In this document: positions 35,601-45,780 of the stretch, in pieces | Layout of the letters: every line of letters begins with the position of its first letter | Numbering within the stretch: the first letter of the stretch is position 1 | Notes under the pieces: model-generated | The model's database searches: none | The model's input: the letters and a program-made list of their open reading frames with translations, nothing else | What the model was told of the DNA's origin: nothing | Translations under genes and position numbers: made by a program | From: Cheilinus undulatus | Lineage: Eukaryota > Chordata > Actinopteri > Labriformes > Labridae | Length of the DNA stretch: 64,000 nucleotides | NCBI RefSeq assembly: GCF_018320785.1 | Contig: NC_054869.1 | Coordinates: 34,326,289-34,390,288, forward strand | Direction: 5' to 3'

Positions 35601-35880
35601 CTGTTTGAAACATGTCCTTCCTTTTTTAGTTTGATGGGAACAGTCATCCCCTAGAGTTTTTCATGAAGTCTTTGAAACTGTGTCTGGGGCCTTTATTAAA
35701 CTGGAGTGTGAGGTTTTATTACAGCTATGCTTGTATCAAAGAAAGATGGACTCTGTTTGTGTGTTTCAGCTGGAGTACGTCGGCTGGCAGTTAAACCTGC
35801 AGATGGCCCAGTCCAGTCAGGCCAAACTCAAGTCTCCCAACGCTGTGCTCCAACTAGGACTCCGCGGAGAAGACTCAGAG
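23547..35880 (+). CDS. COMMD10: COMM domain-containing protein 10, exons 1-5 (3' end not in view)
   Basis: Subunit of the COMMD ring of the Commander (CCC plus Retriever) complex, which supports endosomal recycling of membrane proteins and affects NF-kB signalling. Coding exons found: 23547-23575, 26213-26303, 27565-27675, 29574-29729 and 35770-35880, all GT-AG. They join in phase to 166 codons. The N-terminal helical part contains [20 protein letters not shown] and [20 protein letters not shown]. The COMM domain begins around the exon 4/5 boundary, with the family's conserved Trp in [20 protein letters not shown]. Human COMMD10 has about 202 residues, so 30-odd residues in one or two exons are missing. 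I did not recognise them up to 64000, so the gene probably runs past the window. The N-terminus is slightly shorter than human. Confidence 0.93.
23576..26212 (+). other. COMMD10: COMMD10 intron 1
   Basis: AT-rich. Holds the AACACT-rich repeat at 24980-25235; nothing else was recognised. Donor gtgggc, acceptor ccacag. Confidence 0.8.
24980..25235. repeat. AACACT/AACTCT-rich MITE-like repeat
   Basis: Contains repeated 'aacact' and 'aactct' units and ends near 'caacactccaggttttgact', similar to the end of a small, very common fish element whose body is made of such units. A clear left end was not identified; similar but looser motifs start near 24530. Confidence 0.4.
26213..26303 (+). CDS. COMMD10: COMMD10 coding exon 2
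   Basis: Completes the split Ser codon and encodes [20 protein letters not shown] then [10 protein letters not shown]. Acceptor ccacag, donor gtacag. Confidence 0.93.
26304..27564 (+). other. COMMD10: COMMD10 intron 2
   Basis: Contains the perfect fold-back at 27401-27452 and a T-run at 26962-26971. Otherwise AT-rich with no recognised feature. Confidence 0.8.
27401..27452. repeat. Perfect 23-bp fold-back (hairpin), 6-base loop
   Basis: Positions 27401-27423 are the exact reverse complement of 27430-27452, separated by atgctc. The arms contain ctttgctctctgac and its complement. No similar sequence was noticed elsewhere in the window. Confidence 0.9.
27565..27675 (+). CDS. COMMD10: COMMD10 coding exon 3
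   Basis: Thirty-seven codons, [20 protein letters not shown] through ...AAFILEQ. Acceptor cttag, donor gtaagg, phase 0 at both ends. Confidence 0.95.
27676..29573 (+). other. COMMD10: COMMD10 intron 3
   Basis: Holds a LINE tail on the minus strand (28758-28806). The rest is AT-rich with no recognised feature. Donor gtaagg, acceptor ctgcag. Confidence 0.8.
28758..28806 (-). mobile_element. LINE 3' tail, antisense
   Basis: On the minus strand: 'aatttccctgcggggataaa' followed by taaagttattgtattg. This is nearly the same tail as the LINE at 49012-49535. Little or no body is attached. Confidence 0.5.
29574..29729 (+). CDS. COMMD10: COMMD10 coding exon 4
   Basis: Fifty-two codons, [20 protein letters not shown] through ...[11 protein letters not shown], the best conserved segment seen. 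Acceptor ctgcag, donor gtaatg. Confidence 0.96.
30530..30646 (+). mobile_element. tRNA-derived SINE, 3' half
   Basis: Body 'ctggcctgtggccttttcct', a pyrimidine tract and tail 'aataaaggcataaaagtccc' match the minus-strand SINE at 11150-11336. The tRNA-like head is missing or unrecognisable, as in 5'-truncated retroposons. Confidence 0.6.
31540..31668 (+). repeat. Dispersed teleost repeat fragment
   Basis: The phrases 'tccatcaatccattatctgt', 'gggggctggagac', 'ctcagctgtcattgagtgag' and 'cacagggctgaca' follow the order of a very common fish repeat as I recall it. It is cut at the TA where the Tc1-like element begins. Confidence 0.5.
31671..32115 (+). mobile_element. Tc1-like transposon, 5' fragment
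   Basis: Starts CAGTGCATTC directly after a TA and follows, with scattered changes, a salmonid/teleost Tc1-like left end: 'gtattcagaccctttgc', 'gattggagtccacctgtgg' type blocks, and then the transposase start codon at 32053 with MRSKEL. A deletion soon after breaks the frame, and the similarity stops near 32115. The right end and most of the transposase are absent. Confidence 0.75.
32116..33230 (+). mobile_element. L2-type LINE fragment, interrupted by a second LINE tail
   Basis: A reverse-transcriptase remnant includes [11 protein letters not shown] and [12 protein letters not shown] (the polymerase box, with Ala before DD, normally YADD). It is followed by an LCLND-like segment and, after 32660, by [13 protein letters not shown] and a downstream SSL-W-like region, then a degenerate 3' end. 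Frameshifts and stops are frequent. The middle (about 32432-32657) is a different LINE tail plus tetranucleotide repeat. Sense orientation to COMMD10. Confidence 0.6.
32432..32657 (+). repeat. LINE tail with (TCTA/TCTG)n microsatellite
   Basis: 'tatggaccctgagtctgaaa' followed by taaaat is the usual end of a fish LINE. It runs straight into about 180 bases of TATC units mixed with TGTC units. The tract translates to CLSVYLS repeats, which is a composition artefact. Confidence 0.8.
34298..34380 (+). repeat. Possible SINE head, degenerate
   Basis: 'gtgattaggtcattgag' and 'ggtcggggttcaaacacc' are spaced like Pol III A and B boxes. No tail could be assigned. Confidence 0.3.
34938..35482. mobile_element. 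TA-flanked Tc1/mariner-type MITE
   Basis: Left end CAGTGTTTAACAAATTTATT and right end, read in complement, CAGTGCTTAAAAAATTTATT continue to the shared 'agaccacc', giving inverted repeats of about 28 bases with few mismatches. Both ends are flanked by TA (34936-34937 and 35483-35484). No transposase is recognisable in the 545-base body. Confidence 0.75.
35770..35880 (+). CDS. COMMD10: COMMD10 coding exon 5
   Basis: Thirty-seven codons, [20 protein letters not shown] through ...[10 protein letters not shown]. It opens the COMM domain with its conserved Trp. Acceptor tttcag, donor gtgtga; phase 0, so the next exon should start in frame. Confidence 0.95.
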
Positions 35881-38800
35881 GTGTGAATTAAAACTCTCAA
35901 CCACACACAAACACGATACTTCACACAGAGCTGTCATTGTTCTGCTTCTCCTGTCTGATTTCAAACAGTAACTGGAACGCAAACTCGCATTTGAAGCTGT
36001 AATTGTACGCCTGTCTGTGTTTACGCCAAATGAAAAGCATCTCCAATCTGTCCCTCTTTTTTTTTTTTCTGTTGTGCTGTAAAATCCCACTGGTGCTATT
36101 TTGACCCAGAGGTAGTGGTACATCTGGTTGCAGAGTAACTGTAGTGTAAAGACCAGAGATCAGGGAGCTTGTTATCTGAAACCTCTAGAGTCTCTCCGTT
36201 CTCCTGAGACGACGACTCTGCTGCAAGAATTGGACAGGATTGTATCTAGCACTGGACTGTATCCACTTACAATATAAAAGCTTTGCTTGTAACTTCTACC
36301 TTTTTTAGGCCATTAGTTTTAAAACATGAACACAAAATCAATAAAAACAGATGCTAGCATCAGTTTAAGTTGAAGTATTGCAAAAGGATTTGGGTGCAGC
36401 ATTGTAATGAGACTGAAATTTGTGTGAGGAAGAAACACTCAGATACATGATGCAAATATGGTAAGATTTTCCACTCTAGCGTTTCCCGTTTCCCATTCAT
36501 TTGCATTCAGCAGGGTTTGTTTGACTCCCAATTAGCTAATGCTCTGTAGTTACTCTAATAGCCAAGATCTCCTGAGTCTGCCTTACTCATTCCTTTCTCC
36601 TCCACTGGGAGAAGGATCACTGCCGCTGTACCAAAAAAAAACAAAGACAGAGAACTCAAAAGGCAGTTTCTGTTTCACAGTAAATGATTAGCAACCTTTG
36701 AAGTGAGCAGATATTTCATCTAGATATGTTTTGATTCTTCTTATAAATTGAAATGTGATACATTTTGAGCAACTTAAGTTCAGTCAAGTGCCACTGATGT
36801 TTTGACAGATATATCAAACATAATCTATTGATTTACATATCATAAAGGCCTGCTTTTCTTTGGTGATGGATAATGAACATTTCTGCTGTAGGCCTCGGGC
36901 TTTGGTGTCTTTTAAAGCAGTTTCTGTCTCAAAATGGTGGGACTGATTATTCCTGGAGCCTGGATAGGGTTGTTCCAGCTGACTAGTCAAGTGTCTTTCT
37001 TGCACGCTGCTTTGTATTCAGTCCCTGGAGAACGCCGGCTCAGCCTAAACGTGGAATTAGCCATGACATATTCAAATTGCTTCTTCCTTAAATGTGGGCC
37101 TATAGGCGATAGCTAGAGAAAATATATGTTTTTCTTTATCTTTGTGAATGCGATAGCAGTCGAATTTCTTTTTTTGTTATGGGTTATTTTGCACTGCATG
37201 CTCCCTAGGCAAGCAAAAAGAGGCATTAATTTATTTAAATCCACTTACACAATTCCCCTTGTGGGAGGAGATAGCTGGTGGGCTAAAACAAGCCTGGTTG
37301 AAAGTGTTGGGGATCAACTACACTAAACACACTTAGTGTGCATGTGCTCTGCTGGACTGCAGGAGGCACTGTTGTCTCACAGTTTGGAAAGCATCCCTCA
37401 GGGCCAGTTGGGATCTCAGAGATGGATAGGATACCTTGTTTAACTTTGTATTAAGGCAGTCTGAGAATGCATTGTTTTTTTCATTTCCATCAGTGCTTTC
37501 TGATTGGAGTTTCCTGACAGCAAGCTTGTTTTCTTTCACTCTTTGAGAATTTCTCCGCACAACTTCTGCAATGTCAAGCCACTGAGAGGGCTGTGAAGTA
37601 AATTAGCTGCGAACAGAGATGAAATTCTGCAAGTTTCATACAAATTAAAACACAGATTCAAAACAGTATCAAAGCTAACTGTCTAAAAACGGAGACGGGA
37701 AGCTGCACAGAGGAACAAAATCAGTGGATTAAAGGTAAGAGGGGGGTCAATCAGCGGGAGAGAGGGAGTCAGGGGAGAAAGAGATGAGGTGGAAACAAGT
37801 AAAACAAGCAACACAGGGAGAAAAATAATGAAGATGAAGAGGATAAAGGACAGAAAATGAAAGAGAAGGAAAAGAAGGCGAGGGTGGCAGTCTGTATATT
37901 ATTGATTGCTTGGAACCCTAGTGGAGAGTCAGAGGCTCTCCCATCTGACCGGCCTCCTGCTTCATTAGCACTCTCCCCAAGGAGGAAGAGGAGGAGGAGG
38001 ACTGCCAGGGAGTGTCGCATCTCCTTCATGAAACAATATGTGGCAGACAGTATTTGTACAGTACAGTGGAAGAGATGCAAACTGAGAAATTAGTGCGTTT
38101 TCTGTCACAAAAGCGTTAATTGTCTGCAGGATTTCTTTCATAATGCCTCTACTCTGCCCCAAACTTGTTTTCACTAAGAATATATATTGAAAGAGAGATA
38201 ATTGGCTTCCATGCAGCAGTTTGTGTATTATCCCTCTGGCCTTTTCCCTGTGCTGAACTTGTTTTGTTTTCAGTGGAAAGTTGCTGCACTGAAGAAGCAT
38301 TGCAGCAAATATTCAAACAGGTAAATGCCGGCACATCTATCTTTAAATGAATCAAAAGTCATCTCTCAAGTTTATCCTCATGAAGAGGTTTGAATTCTGT
38401 CATACTGGAAGGAGGTTTGACGTGACACCTGTTGCATTAAGCGTTTGTTATTCTTCAGGCAAAGCTGCTGAGATAGAAAAAGACTTAAGTGATGCACTGT
38501 CAGAAGGAAAAATAAAGTTCGATAAGAAACTGAATTTGACTACAGGATAGAAGGAAGAAGTCGAGGATGCAGGGGAAGGTGATAGGAAGGACAAAGAATA
38601 GAGAAAAGAATTTGAGAAAAACAGGAGGATGACAGCCTAGAGATGACAGTAGGAGAGGATGAAGGTTGGGGGAGGTGACAACAAAGACAAAACATGCAGA
38701 GAAGAGTGGGGGATTCGTGTAAGTCTCCTCTCCAATTTATTGTGGCACTCCTGCTCTATGAATTAATGGCAGAATAGCAGAGGTAATAATAGTAGTATGC

Positions 38801-39469
38801 ACAGGCTGCCTCTTAACCTCAGGCATCCAGTTGCCGTTATTAATGGTGAGCAGAGTTTCCTATTCATCAACACACACAAAAAGCAGCAAGAATCTGGGCT
38901 TTTATCTGCGTTTTAATAGAGCTTTTTAGCTAAGCACGCTATGCAGACTCCAGATAACCAGATTTACTTTCCTCCAACAGCAAAGACCTTGAAATAGAAG
39001 AGCACGATCTACTCATTTTAATTCTGAGGTGTTTTGTCTGCAGAGGTTTGGTCTTTGTGGGATAAAGCTGTGCTTGAAAAGAAGGAAGTAAAAAACACAA
39101 AATCATGGCTCTCTGCCCGCTAACTGGTGTGTGCAGCTCTTTGTCTTAGCTTATAGTCTGTAGCACATCTCCTTAAATGTCTAGCTGTTATAAAAGGTGT
39201 CCCTTATCGTGTACTTGTGCTACATACAGCTAAGATAAAAGGGACTTATTGTGATGCACAGAAGACAAGTGGTAAAATTAAGACAAAATTACATGTTTTT
39301 TTAGTACAAGGTTACAATATTTTGGCGTAAAATCTCCCAAAAAGTCGTAGTTTCCTGTAAAATCCTGGATAAGAAGCTGCTATAACAAATATATAGGGGT
39401 TGAGAATAGTAGGTGACTCGGGATACACTATGACACAACATGGTGAGACCCAAAGTATAAGATATACAA
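35881..39469 (+). other. COMMD10: COMMD10 intron 5, first single-copy block
   Basis: No transposon with clear ends was seen over 3.5 kb apart from short simple tracts (T-run at 36059-36070, GGA-rich at 37975-38000). Stretches near 37920-38140 and 38730-38935 look balanced in composition and TAAT-rich, and could be conserved non-coding elements. No COMMD10 exon 6 was recognised. Confidence 0.6.
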
Positions 39470-39710
39470 CAAACTACAACACATGACTCAATAAGATACA
39501 ACATGGTATGACAATACAATCTGATATGATACTATATGATACGTTTGATACAATACAGTTTGATATAACATGTTAAGATACGATTCTAAACAATTCTGTT
39601 TTAAACAATACAATATGATACAGTATCATATGATACAAAACAGTAAGACTAATACAATACTATATGATATGTTGTGGTATAATACAAATGGACATGACAT
39701 GATAAGACAT
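39470..39710. repeat. Degenerate GATACAATA-type tandem repeat
   Basis: Units such as 'gatacaatac', 'atgatac' and 'gatatgata' recur throughout with irregular spacing. Simple-sequence origin; no coding content. Confidence 0.6.
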
Positions 39711-39754
39711 AAGTGCAATATTATGAGTCATCTATCTTAATTAATTAAAGAATA

Positions 39755-41770
39755 TAGATAAGTAAGTAAAGTAAGTAAAAGTTTATTTATATAGAACTTT
39801 TAAAACAGTTATCAAAGTGCTTCATAAAAAGAAAAAATAAATAAATAAAACCGATAATCCACAAAAAGAGTAGATTAAATCACATCATATTTTACATGAT
39901 CAAACAAGACATAATAAGAATACAATACAATTTGGAGGAACTTCAAGTTACAAGAGCACAAGAAAGCCGGTCTAAACAAATGATCTTTTAAATGTTTCTT
40001 GAAACATTCCAGCAACTCTGCTGATCTGACAGACTGTGGGAGTTTATTCCACAGGGTGGGGGTTAGCACAGAAAAGGCTCGACCACCTTTAGTTCTGAAA
40101 TTAGAGGAAGGAATGTACAGAAGGCCGAGATTAGATGATCTGATATATGGAACAAGGAGGTCAGAAATGTAACTAGGAGAAAGGCCATGTAGTGCTTAAT
40201 ATGTGAGTAACAGGATTTTGTAGTTGATTCTTAATTTCACTGGAAGCCAATGGAGAGATGCAAGGATGGGTGTGATGTGGGACTGGTAGCTGGAGCTGGT
40301 TAACAGTCTGCCTGCAGCATTTTGAACTGATTGTAGGCGGTTTAGGAAAACTGCATCAGACATGTATAGAGAATTACAATAATTAAGACGGGAGAAAATG
40401 AAAGTGTATGAGAAGTTCCAGGTCTGATGGTGAGAGCATTTGTCTGATGTTTGCAATATTATGTAAATATAAAAAACAGGTCTGTACAAGTTTCGTACCA
40501 TGGTGTTCAAATAATAGGTGTTAGTCAAAGATGATTCCAAGGTTTTTAGCCGGTGGTCTAATGTTTAAATGATACTGGCCAATGAACTGTTCAACTGATG
40601 CAATGAAGTGATCGGGTCCAATTACAAGTATTTCTGATTTGTCAGGGTTGAGTTGGAGGAAATTTAGGGACATCCAGTTTTTGATAGAGGCCAAGCAGTT
40701 ATGGAGAGAGATGATTTAGGGAATGTGGTTTGACAAAAAAATAAATCTGAGCATCATCAGCATAACAATGATAAGAAACATCTTCAAACTGGCTAAAAAG
40801 ACTGCCCAATGGTAACATGTAGAGGGAAAATAGGATTGGTCCAAGGACCGAGCCCTGGGGAACTCCACATACCAGAGGAGCCGAGGAAGAAACATGATTA
40901 TCTATACAGACTTTGAAATATCTATTACTCAAATAAGATTGAAACCAGTTTAAGGCCATGCCAGAGATACACACCCATTTGTTTAACCTGTCCATCAGGA
41001 TAGCATGATCGATGGTGTCAAATGCTGCTTTTAAATCTAAAAGGATTAAAACTGAATATTGGCCATTGTCTGCCTGCATCAGAATATCATTGGTTACTTG
41101 TGGCTAAGCTGTCTCTGCGCTATGTTTTTTTACAAAAGCCAGATTGGAATTTATCAAAAATGTTATTCCCTTTCACGTACTTTAGAAGTTGATCAGATAC
41201 CAATTTCTCTGTGATTTTCAAAATAAATGGAAGTTTTGAGATAGGACAGTAGTTTTCTAACACTTTTGGATGTAAGGAAGTTTTTTGACGAGTGGTTGAA
41301 CAATAGCAGTTTTAAAATAATTTAGGTACAGAGCCAGATGCAAGTGACTGGCTGATTATTGATAGCAGAGAGGGGCCAGCTACAGGGAGGATAGATTTCA
41401 GAAACTTCGGGGGGTAAAGAGACTGGAGAGGGGTTTACCAGCTGGTTAATAGTATTAAAAAGCAATCTAGGGTCGTGTTTATTACTCGTGATTAACCCAG
41501 AGAAGTAAGCAGCTCTCGCTTCTTTCATATTTGAATTTAATCGACACAATAGCTCCTTCATGTGGAGGTGATGAACTTCAAGCTTAGACTTTCTCCAACG
41601 ATGTTCAGCCTTCCTAAATTCCCTTTTTAAATGTCTAATGCTGTCATTCACCCATGGAGTTGTATTAGTAACTGGAACCATTCTAACAATTAAAGGAGCT
41701 GTGGGATCCAGTGCTGAAGCCCACAAATCATTGAACCAATTAATTTTATCATTTATATTGGGGAGCTGGG
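39755..41770 (-). mobile_element. L2-type LINE, 5'-truncated, antisense to COMMD10
   Basis: Minus-strand coding remnants in order: a linker region with TPWVNDSIRHLKREFRKAEH (41322-41726), reverse transcriptase with [38 protein letters not shown] and [12 protein letters not shown] (40699-41079), and a C-terminal part with RLQSVQNAAGRLLT and ASLHWLPVK (40196-40540). The last piece has LTPTLWNKLPQSVRSAELLE (39875-40069). The 3' tail is at the low-coordinate end, with an AAGTA simple repeat. The YADD catalytic motif is intact but the frame is broken between blocks, so the copy is dead. No endonuclease domain remains. Confidence 0.85.
40699..41079 (-). pseudogene. Reverse transcriptase remnant of the L2-type LINE
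   Basis: The longest uninterrupted coding block of the element (126 codons), carrying RT motifs from [11 protein letters not shown] through PQGSVLGP to YADD. It stops at a premature codon shortly after QIYFFVKPH. Confidence 0.8.
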
Positions 41771-41885
41771 GGTTGGGGGTTATTGGCTTAAGTGGTGAAA
41801 TGGGCTGAAAATATAGGAACAGAGGTTTTGTTCAGGATACAAGACTTAAGTATACGTTTCTAGGTTGAAAATGCCCCTAAAAAGC

Positions 41886-42485
41886 TTAAAGACCCTGTAA
41901 AGTGAAAATAAATCTTTATTTAGGTTTGTTGTATGATGGGTCACTGCGTTATGAACCCCCAGGTCAAATTTCAGTCAAATAAAACTTTTCTAGGAAAGCA
42001 CTCATGCTATTAGCATGTCCCTTGACCTTATGATCAGAGTGCAGCTGCCTGGCTCTGTGCCAGAGGAGAGACAAAGTCAGTTTTCTGGCTCAAATCTCTG
42101 TTGTGATACTTTAAATCCTCCACAGGACACTGTGACTGATAGATTTAGCAAATTTACCTCACAGTGAACAAAAAAACAGCATTTACTGACTGTTAACTTT
42201 CAATAAACACAGTGACATCAGCTAATAACAGACTGTACTGAGATGAACACCTCTGTGATTTTACATTGTAGTGTTAGAGGGGCAGAGTCATTCCCCACTG
42301 TGGATCGTTGACATCACCAGTCCACATATTTGCCCCCGCCCAGATTTAACCCAGCCAGGAAAGAGGTGATCAAAATCCAAAATTCAGTCAGATGTAAATC
42401 TCAGTGTTTTCACATAGCAACCATATTCGAACATATCTAGAGTGTTAAGACACAAATTTTGGATTTCATTTTACAGGGTCTTTAA
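41886..42485. mobile_element. TTAA-flanked MITE (600 bp)
   Basis: Left end TTAAAGACCCTGTAAAGTGA and right end, read in complement, TTAAAGACCCTGTAAAATGA. The inverted repeat is thus about 22 bases with one mismatch and includes TTAA at both extremes (41886-41889 and 42482-42485). The interior lacks coding capacity. Kolobok or piggyBac superfamily is inferred from TTAA. Confidence 0.75.
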
Positions 42486-43530
42486 GTGTGAGATCAATGT
42501 ATTTTTTACTGTAATTTGGTGTCAGTTTACCCTCTAATCCTGCTTTTCTCCTCTTCTTTTTTATCCTGCTGCCAATTTCTTCCTCCTTGGGCAGTCACCT
42601 TTTGATCATGTAAACCTTATTTATGTCAAAGTGAATCCACAAGGAGTCATAAAGTGGAGTGCATCAAAACAAATTGGCAGGAAAATCTGATTAGAAAATT
42701 GTATTTTTGAAAATTGATCTGTCATTCTTTTTCACCAACTCTTCAGGACAGCATTGTATTTCCTCTTATTTCATACCACTCCTAAACACATATCTGTTAT
42801 GGGGTTTTACAGTGTTTATCATGCCAATACTTTGGAATTGTAATTACTTTAGTCAACATGCATTTTAGTGGCTAGTAGGAAATATTTTTCTTTTGTTTTT
42901 CACCCTTTATAATGACACTACCTTACCTTCCCTGGGTTTTACTGACATATTGTTTTGTCCCTTTGTTGCCGGTGAGGAATCAGCCACCCTGAATCCGAGC
43001 AGCTGGACACGGTGCTCTCTGGGCATTAAAGTCCCATAAATAATCAGCATTTTCAGTATAAAACCGGTGTCCTTCCTCCAAATTTGTCATGACTTCAGAG
43101 ACCATTATGACAAATGGAGACTTGTCTTGGATTTGAACCTGGGACCTGAACATTATAAAAGATGCAGCATGTTAGAAAAAGGGTAGGTGAGGTAAGTGCA
43201 TGATAGCAGTAAATAATCCAAAAGAATGTCATAAAACATTTCATACGATAGAGTAAAGTAATAACAGAGATGTTAGTCATATTTCAAAGGATTTGATCAC
43301 AGAATCAACTGCATAGTTGCAGCAATGATTTGTGCAGTAGAAAGGTACACCTTTATGACTGGCATAATAGAAAAATGGTCAGTGCCTGTTAGTGGGAGAA
43401 TGACTTTGTTTTTAATAAGTAAATCTATTTTTTGCGGTGTGCTCACTCTGCCCCCCTTGTTTTTTAAATGTCTCCTCCTGGCGATGCTATTGATAAATCA
43501 TTTGGTAGAGAGAGCATTTTGAATATGAGC
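42486..43530 (+). other. COMMD10: COMMD10 intron 5, 42.5-43.5 kb
   Basis: AT-rich single-copy sequence; nothing recognised. Confidence 0.5.
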
Positions 43531-43534
43531 ACCA

Positions 43535-44050
43535 TCACTGATATCACTAAAGGTTCCTGGATCCTGAATAGGATTAACCTGACACGTCAGATGGATGTGT
43601 TTCACACATCCATCTGGAAAAGCTTCAGTAGGAAAAGGCAGAGGCTTTGAAAAACACTCAGAGCGTGATTGGGTGAACGTTCTGTCTGTCACTCTCTATG
43701 GGCCAATCAGGGCAACAAAAAACGTGACATAGCCGCTATCGAACTGCGCGTGCGCAGCTTCTGAGGAATAAGGCGAAACATGGTGACTATAGACATGTAA
43801 GTACTCAACTTTTGTCGTTTTTGAAAAGAAAACAACTCACTGCTGTTCTTTGTTCTTTTTTTTAACAAAGAAATGTGGTCAAGTTCTGATAAAACTGGCG
43901 CTTTAGCAGCATCCACACTAATCTCTTCCTCCATAACTTCGCCAGCTCTTGCTGCTTGTTAACGTCACGACTCTGCTGCGCCTGAAAGTACTGCCCCTCA
44001 TTGCTGATTGGTCCTGTCACTTTTTAACCGGGCCCAAACGGATGGGAGCT
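43535..44050. repeat. Putative dispersed repeat with hairpin
   Basis: GC- and CpG-richer than its surroundings. It has a perfect 13-bp hairpin at 43588-43616 (cagatggatgtgt, loop ttc), two CCAAT-type blocks ('gggccaatcag', 'gctgattggtcctgtcac') and a CpG-rich 'gaactgcgcgtgcgcagctt'. The arrangement resembles a common fish repeat. A 75-codon minus-strand ORF (43707-43934) may be a fragment of an encoded protein, but I cannot name it. Confidence 0.4.
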
Positions 44051-45635
44051 TAACAAGATGTATTTGCCAGTGAAAAACAAGGAAATAGGCATATCCATCT
44101 GCTTTGCAAGGTTAGAATAGGATAGCAATAGGCAGAAAACTGAAGCCAGACCATACAAAGGACAGTTTTAGAGGCAGACAGCAGGCAGCAGCTGCAAAGG
44201 GAGTCGTTTAGCTCAGTAAAGCCCTCCCTTTTGGCTAACAAATGATTTGCAAAGAGATATCTTTACCCTCTGCAGACTGGTTAATTTTGCATCACTTTAA
44301 GAAGCTTGAAGATGTCTAGAGCATTTAAGAGGAAAAAGACATAGATACAAAGATACCTGCTGGTACTGTGCCCTTGTGTGTAAAAGACTACTGTGAGCTT
44401 GAGGCCCCCTAAGAGTATGGTGAAACTGAGTATTGGCTGCTATCATTTTAGCCCTCATCTCCCCCCCTTCTTTCTTATTCATAAACACACACGCAGACAC
44501 TCTGATGTTGCTTTGATGAGTCTAAAAGTTGAACTCCCTCTTGTGCGCTGGTGTCTCTCTCTCTTTCTGTGTCTCTGTCCTGTGGCATTAGAACGAGCCG
44601 CTGCTCCGCCGACCAGGGGTAGGATGACATTTATAATAGAGAACATCCACTTGCGAGGCAGACACTGCTGATTTCAATATTTATTGTGGACGAGTCAGGC
44701 CGCAGAGGCTCAGGGAAGGAGCTTGTAAGCTAATGTAGCTCCCATATGCTGGCACAGACTTCAAAGGAAATTTTTCGCTGATAGCTTCAGACAGACTTGA
44801 TGAGAATTGATACAGCAAAGCTTGTCTGAGTTTCAGAACACAAAAGGGAAAAATTTAGTAAATATAGCTTTAAGACAGAATCCAAAACAGATTTTTTTTT
44901 ATGTTCTTCCTATGGTCTTTGAATGTTCAAGCACAATTTTGTGAGCAAGAGCATCTTTTCTCCCAGACACACACATTTATTTAAAGACATTAAGAGTAAC
45001 CCTGAAAATATAACTGTAATACTGAATTTATAGTGAATGTGTAAGTTTGTAGATGCTCCCCTTAACTCAAATGTTTCAGTTTAAGGTTCTCTTCACACCT
45101 GATAGTCGGGGGGACTCGGTTCGGTTCAGGCCTCAAATTGCAGCATTGTTGCACTTGCCTGTGGCTTGGTCCGCAGTCACATCGCACTTGGTCAAAAGGA
45201 AAAAAATCGTCTGGACAACATAAAGCAGTTATACGTCTATGCCGCTGTCACCCCAAACAAAGAGTGGTGAAGATGAAAAAGAGACAAAACCGGAAATCCT
45301 TCTTCCTCGGTCTGTCTTTTAGTTTTTACCACTTCAACAATGAAACAACGCTGAATTTATGCTGTCTTGGGATTTTTGCGTCTGCCTTGGAGCATTATGA
45401 GCAGCCAGTGAGGCAGCGAGCCGTCCGGCATGTCGTTCTTAACATAAGAGGAATGAATCAGTGCTGAAGAAGGTGAGCCACAATGAGAGTGAGAGACTAT
45501 GATGTGTTGCCATGGTTACACAGACGCTGAGCCAGGTACCATCATGCATTTGAGCATATTAAATAATATAAACATAGCTGTAAATCATTATGCTTCGTGC
45601 CACTTCCTGCCTTTGGTTCACAAGTTGCTCTCGTC
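44051..45635 (+). other. COMMD10: COMMD10 intron 5, 44.1-45.6 kb
   Basis: Mostly single-copy. 44570-44720 is balanced in composition and may be a conserved non-coding element. 45075-45230 ('cttcacacctgatagtcggg', then 'ggttcggttcagg') may be the edge of a dispersed repeat. No exon recognised. Confidence 0.45.
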
Positions 45636-45780
45636 TTGTTCTTGTGGAAAGCCTTTCAAGAGGAGTGGAGGCTGTTATAGCTGCAAAAGGGGGTAAACTC
45701 CATATTTAAGTACATGTATTTAAATACAATGTCTTTACAGTCCCTGTTGGTGTAATGGTCAGGCAGCTGAATACTTCAGT
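45636..45780 (+). mobile_element. Tc1-like transposon, 3' terminal fragment
   Basis: 'cttgtggaaagcctttcaag', 'gtggaggctgttatagctgc' and 'cctgttggtgtaatggtcag' follow, in order, the transposase C-terminus and right end of a teleost Tc1-like family as recalled. Only the last 150 bases remain. Confidence 0.65.

Larger units (their letters stand above)
29730..35769 (+). other. COMMD10: COMMD10 intron 4 (6.0 kb)
   Basis: Carries a SINE (30530-30646), the nested Tc1/L2/LINE-tail block (31540-33230), a possible SINE (34298-34380) and a TA-flanked transposon (34938-35482). The intervening stretches have no recognised content. Confidence 0.85.

Noticed and set aside
38347..38550. Candidate for the missing COMMD10 C-terminal exon (peptide with AAEIEKDLSDALSEGKIKFD)
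   Set aside because: Charged and exon-like at first glance, but it does not resemble the COMMD10 tail, which in human has a conserved ELFDFYNKLE-type segment, and it lacks a suitable in-phase acceptor.
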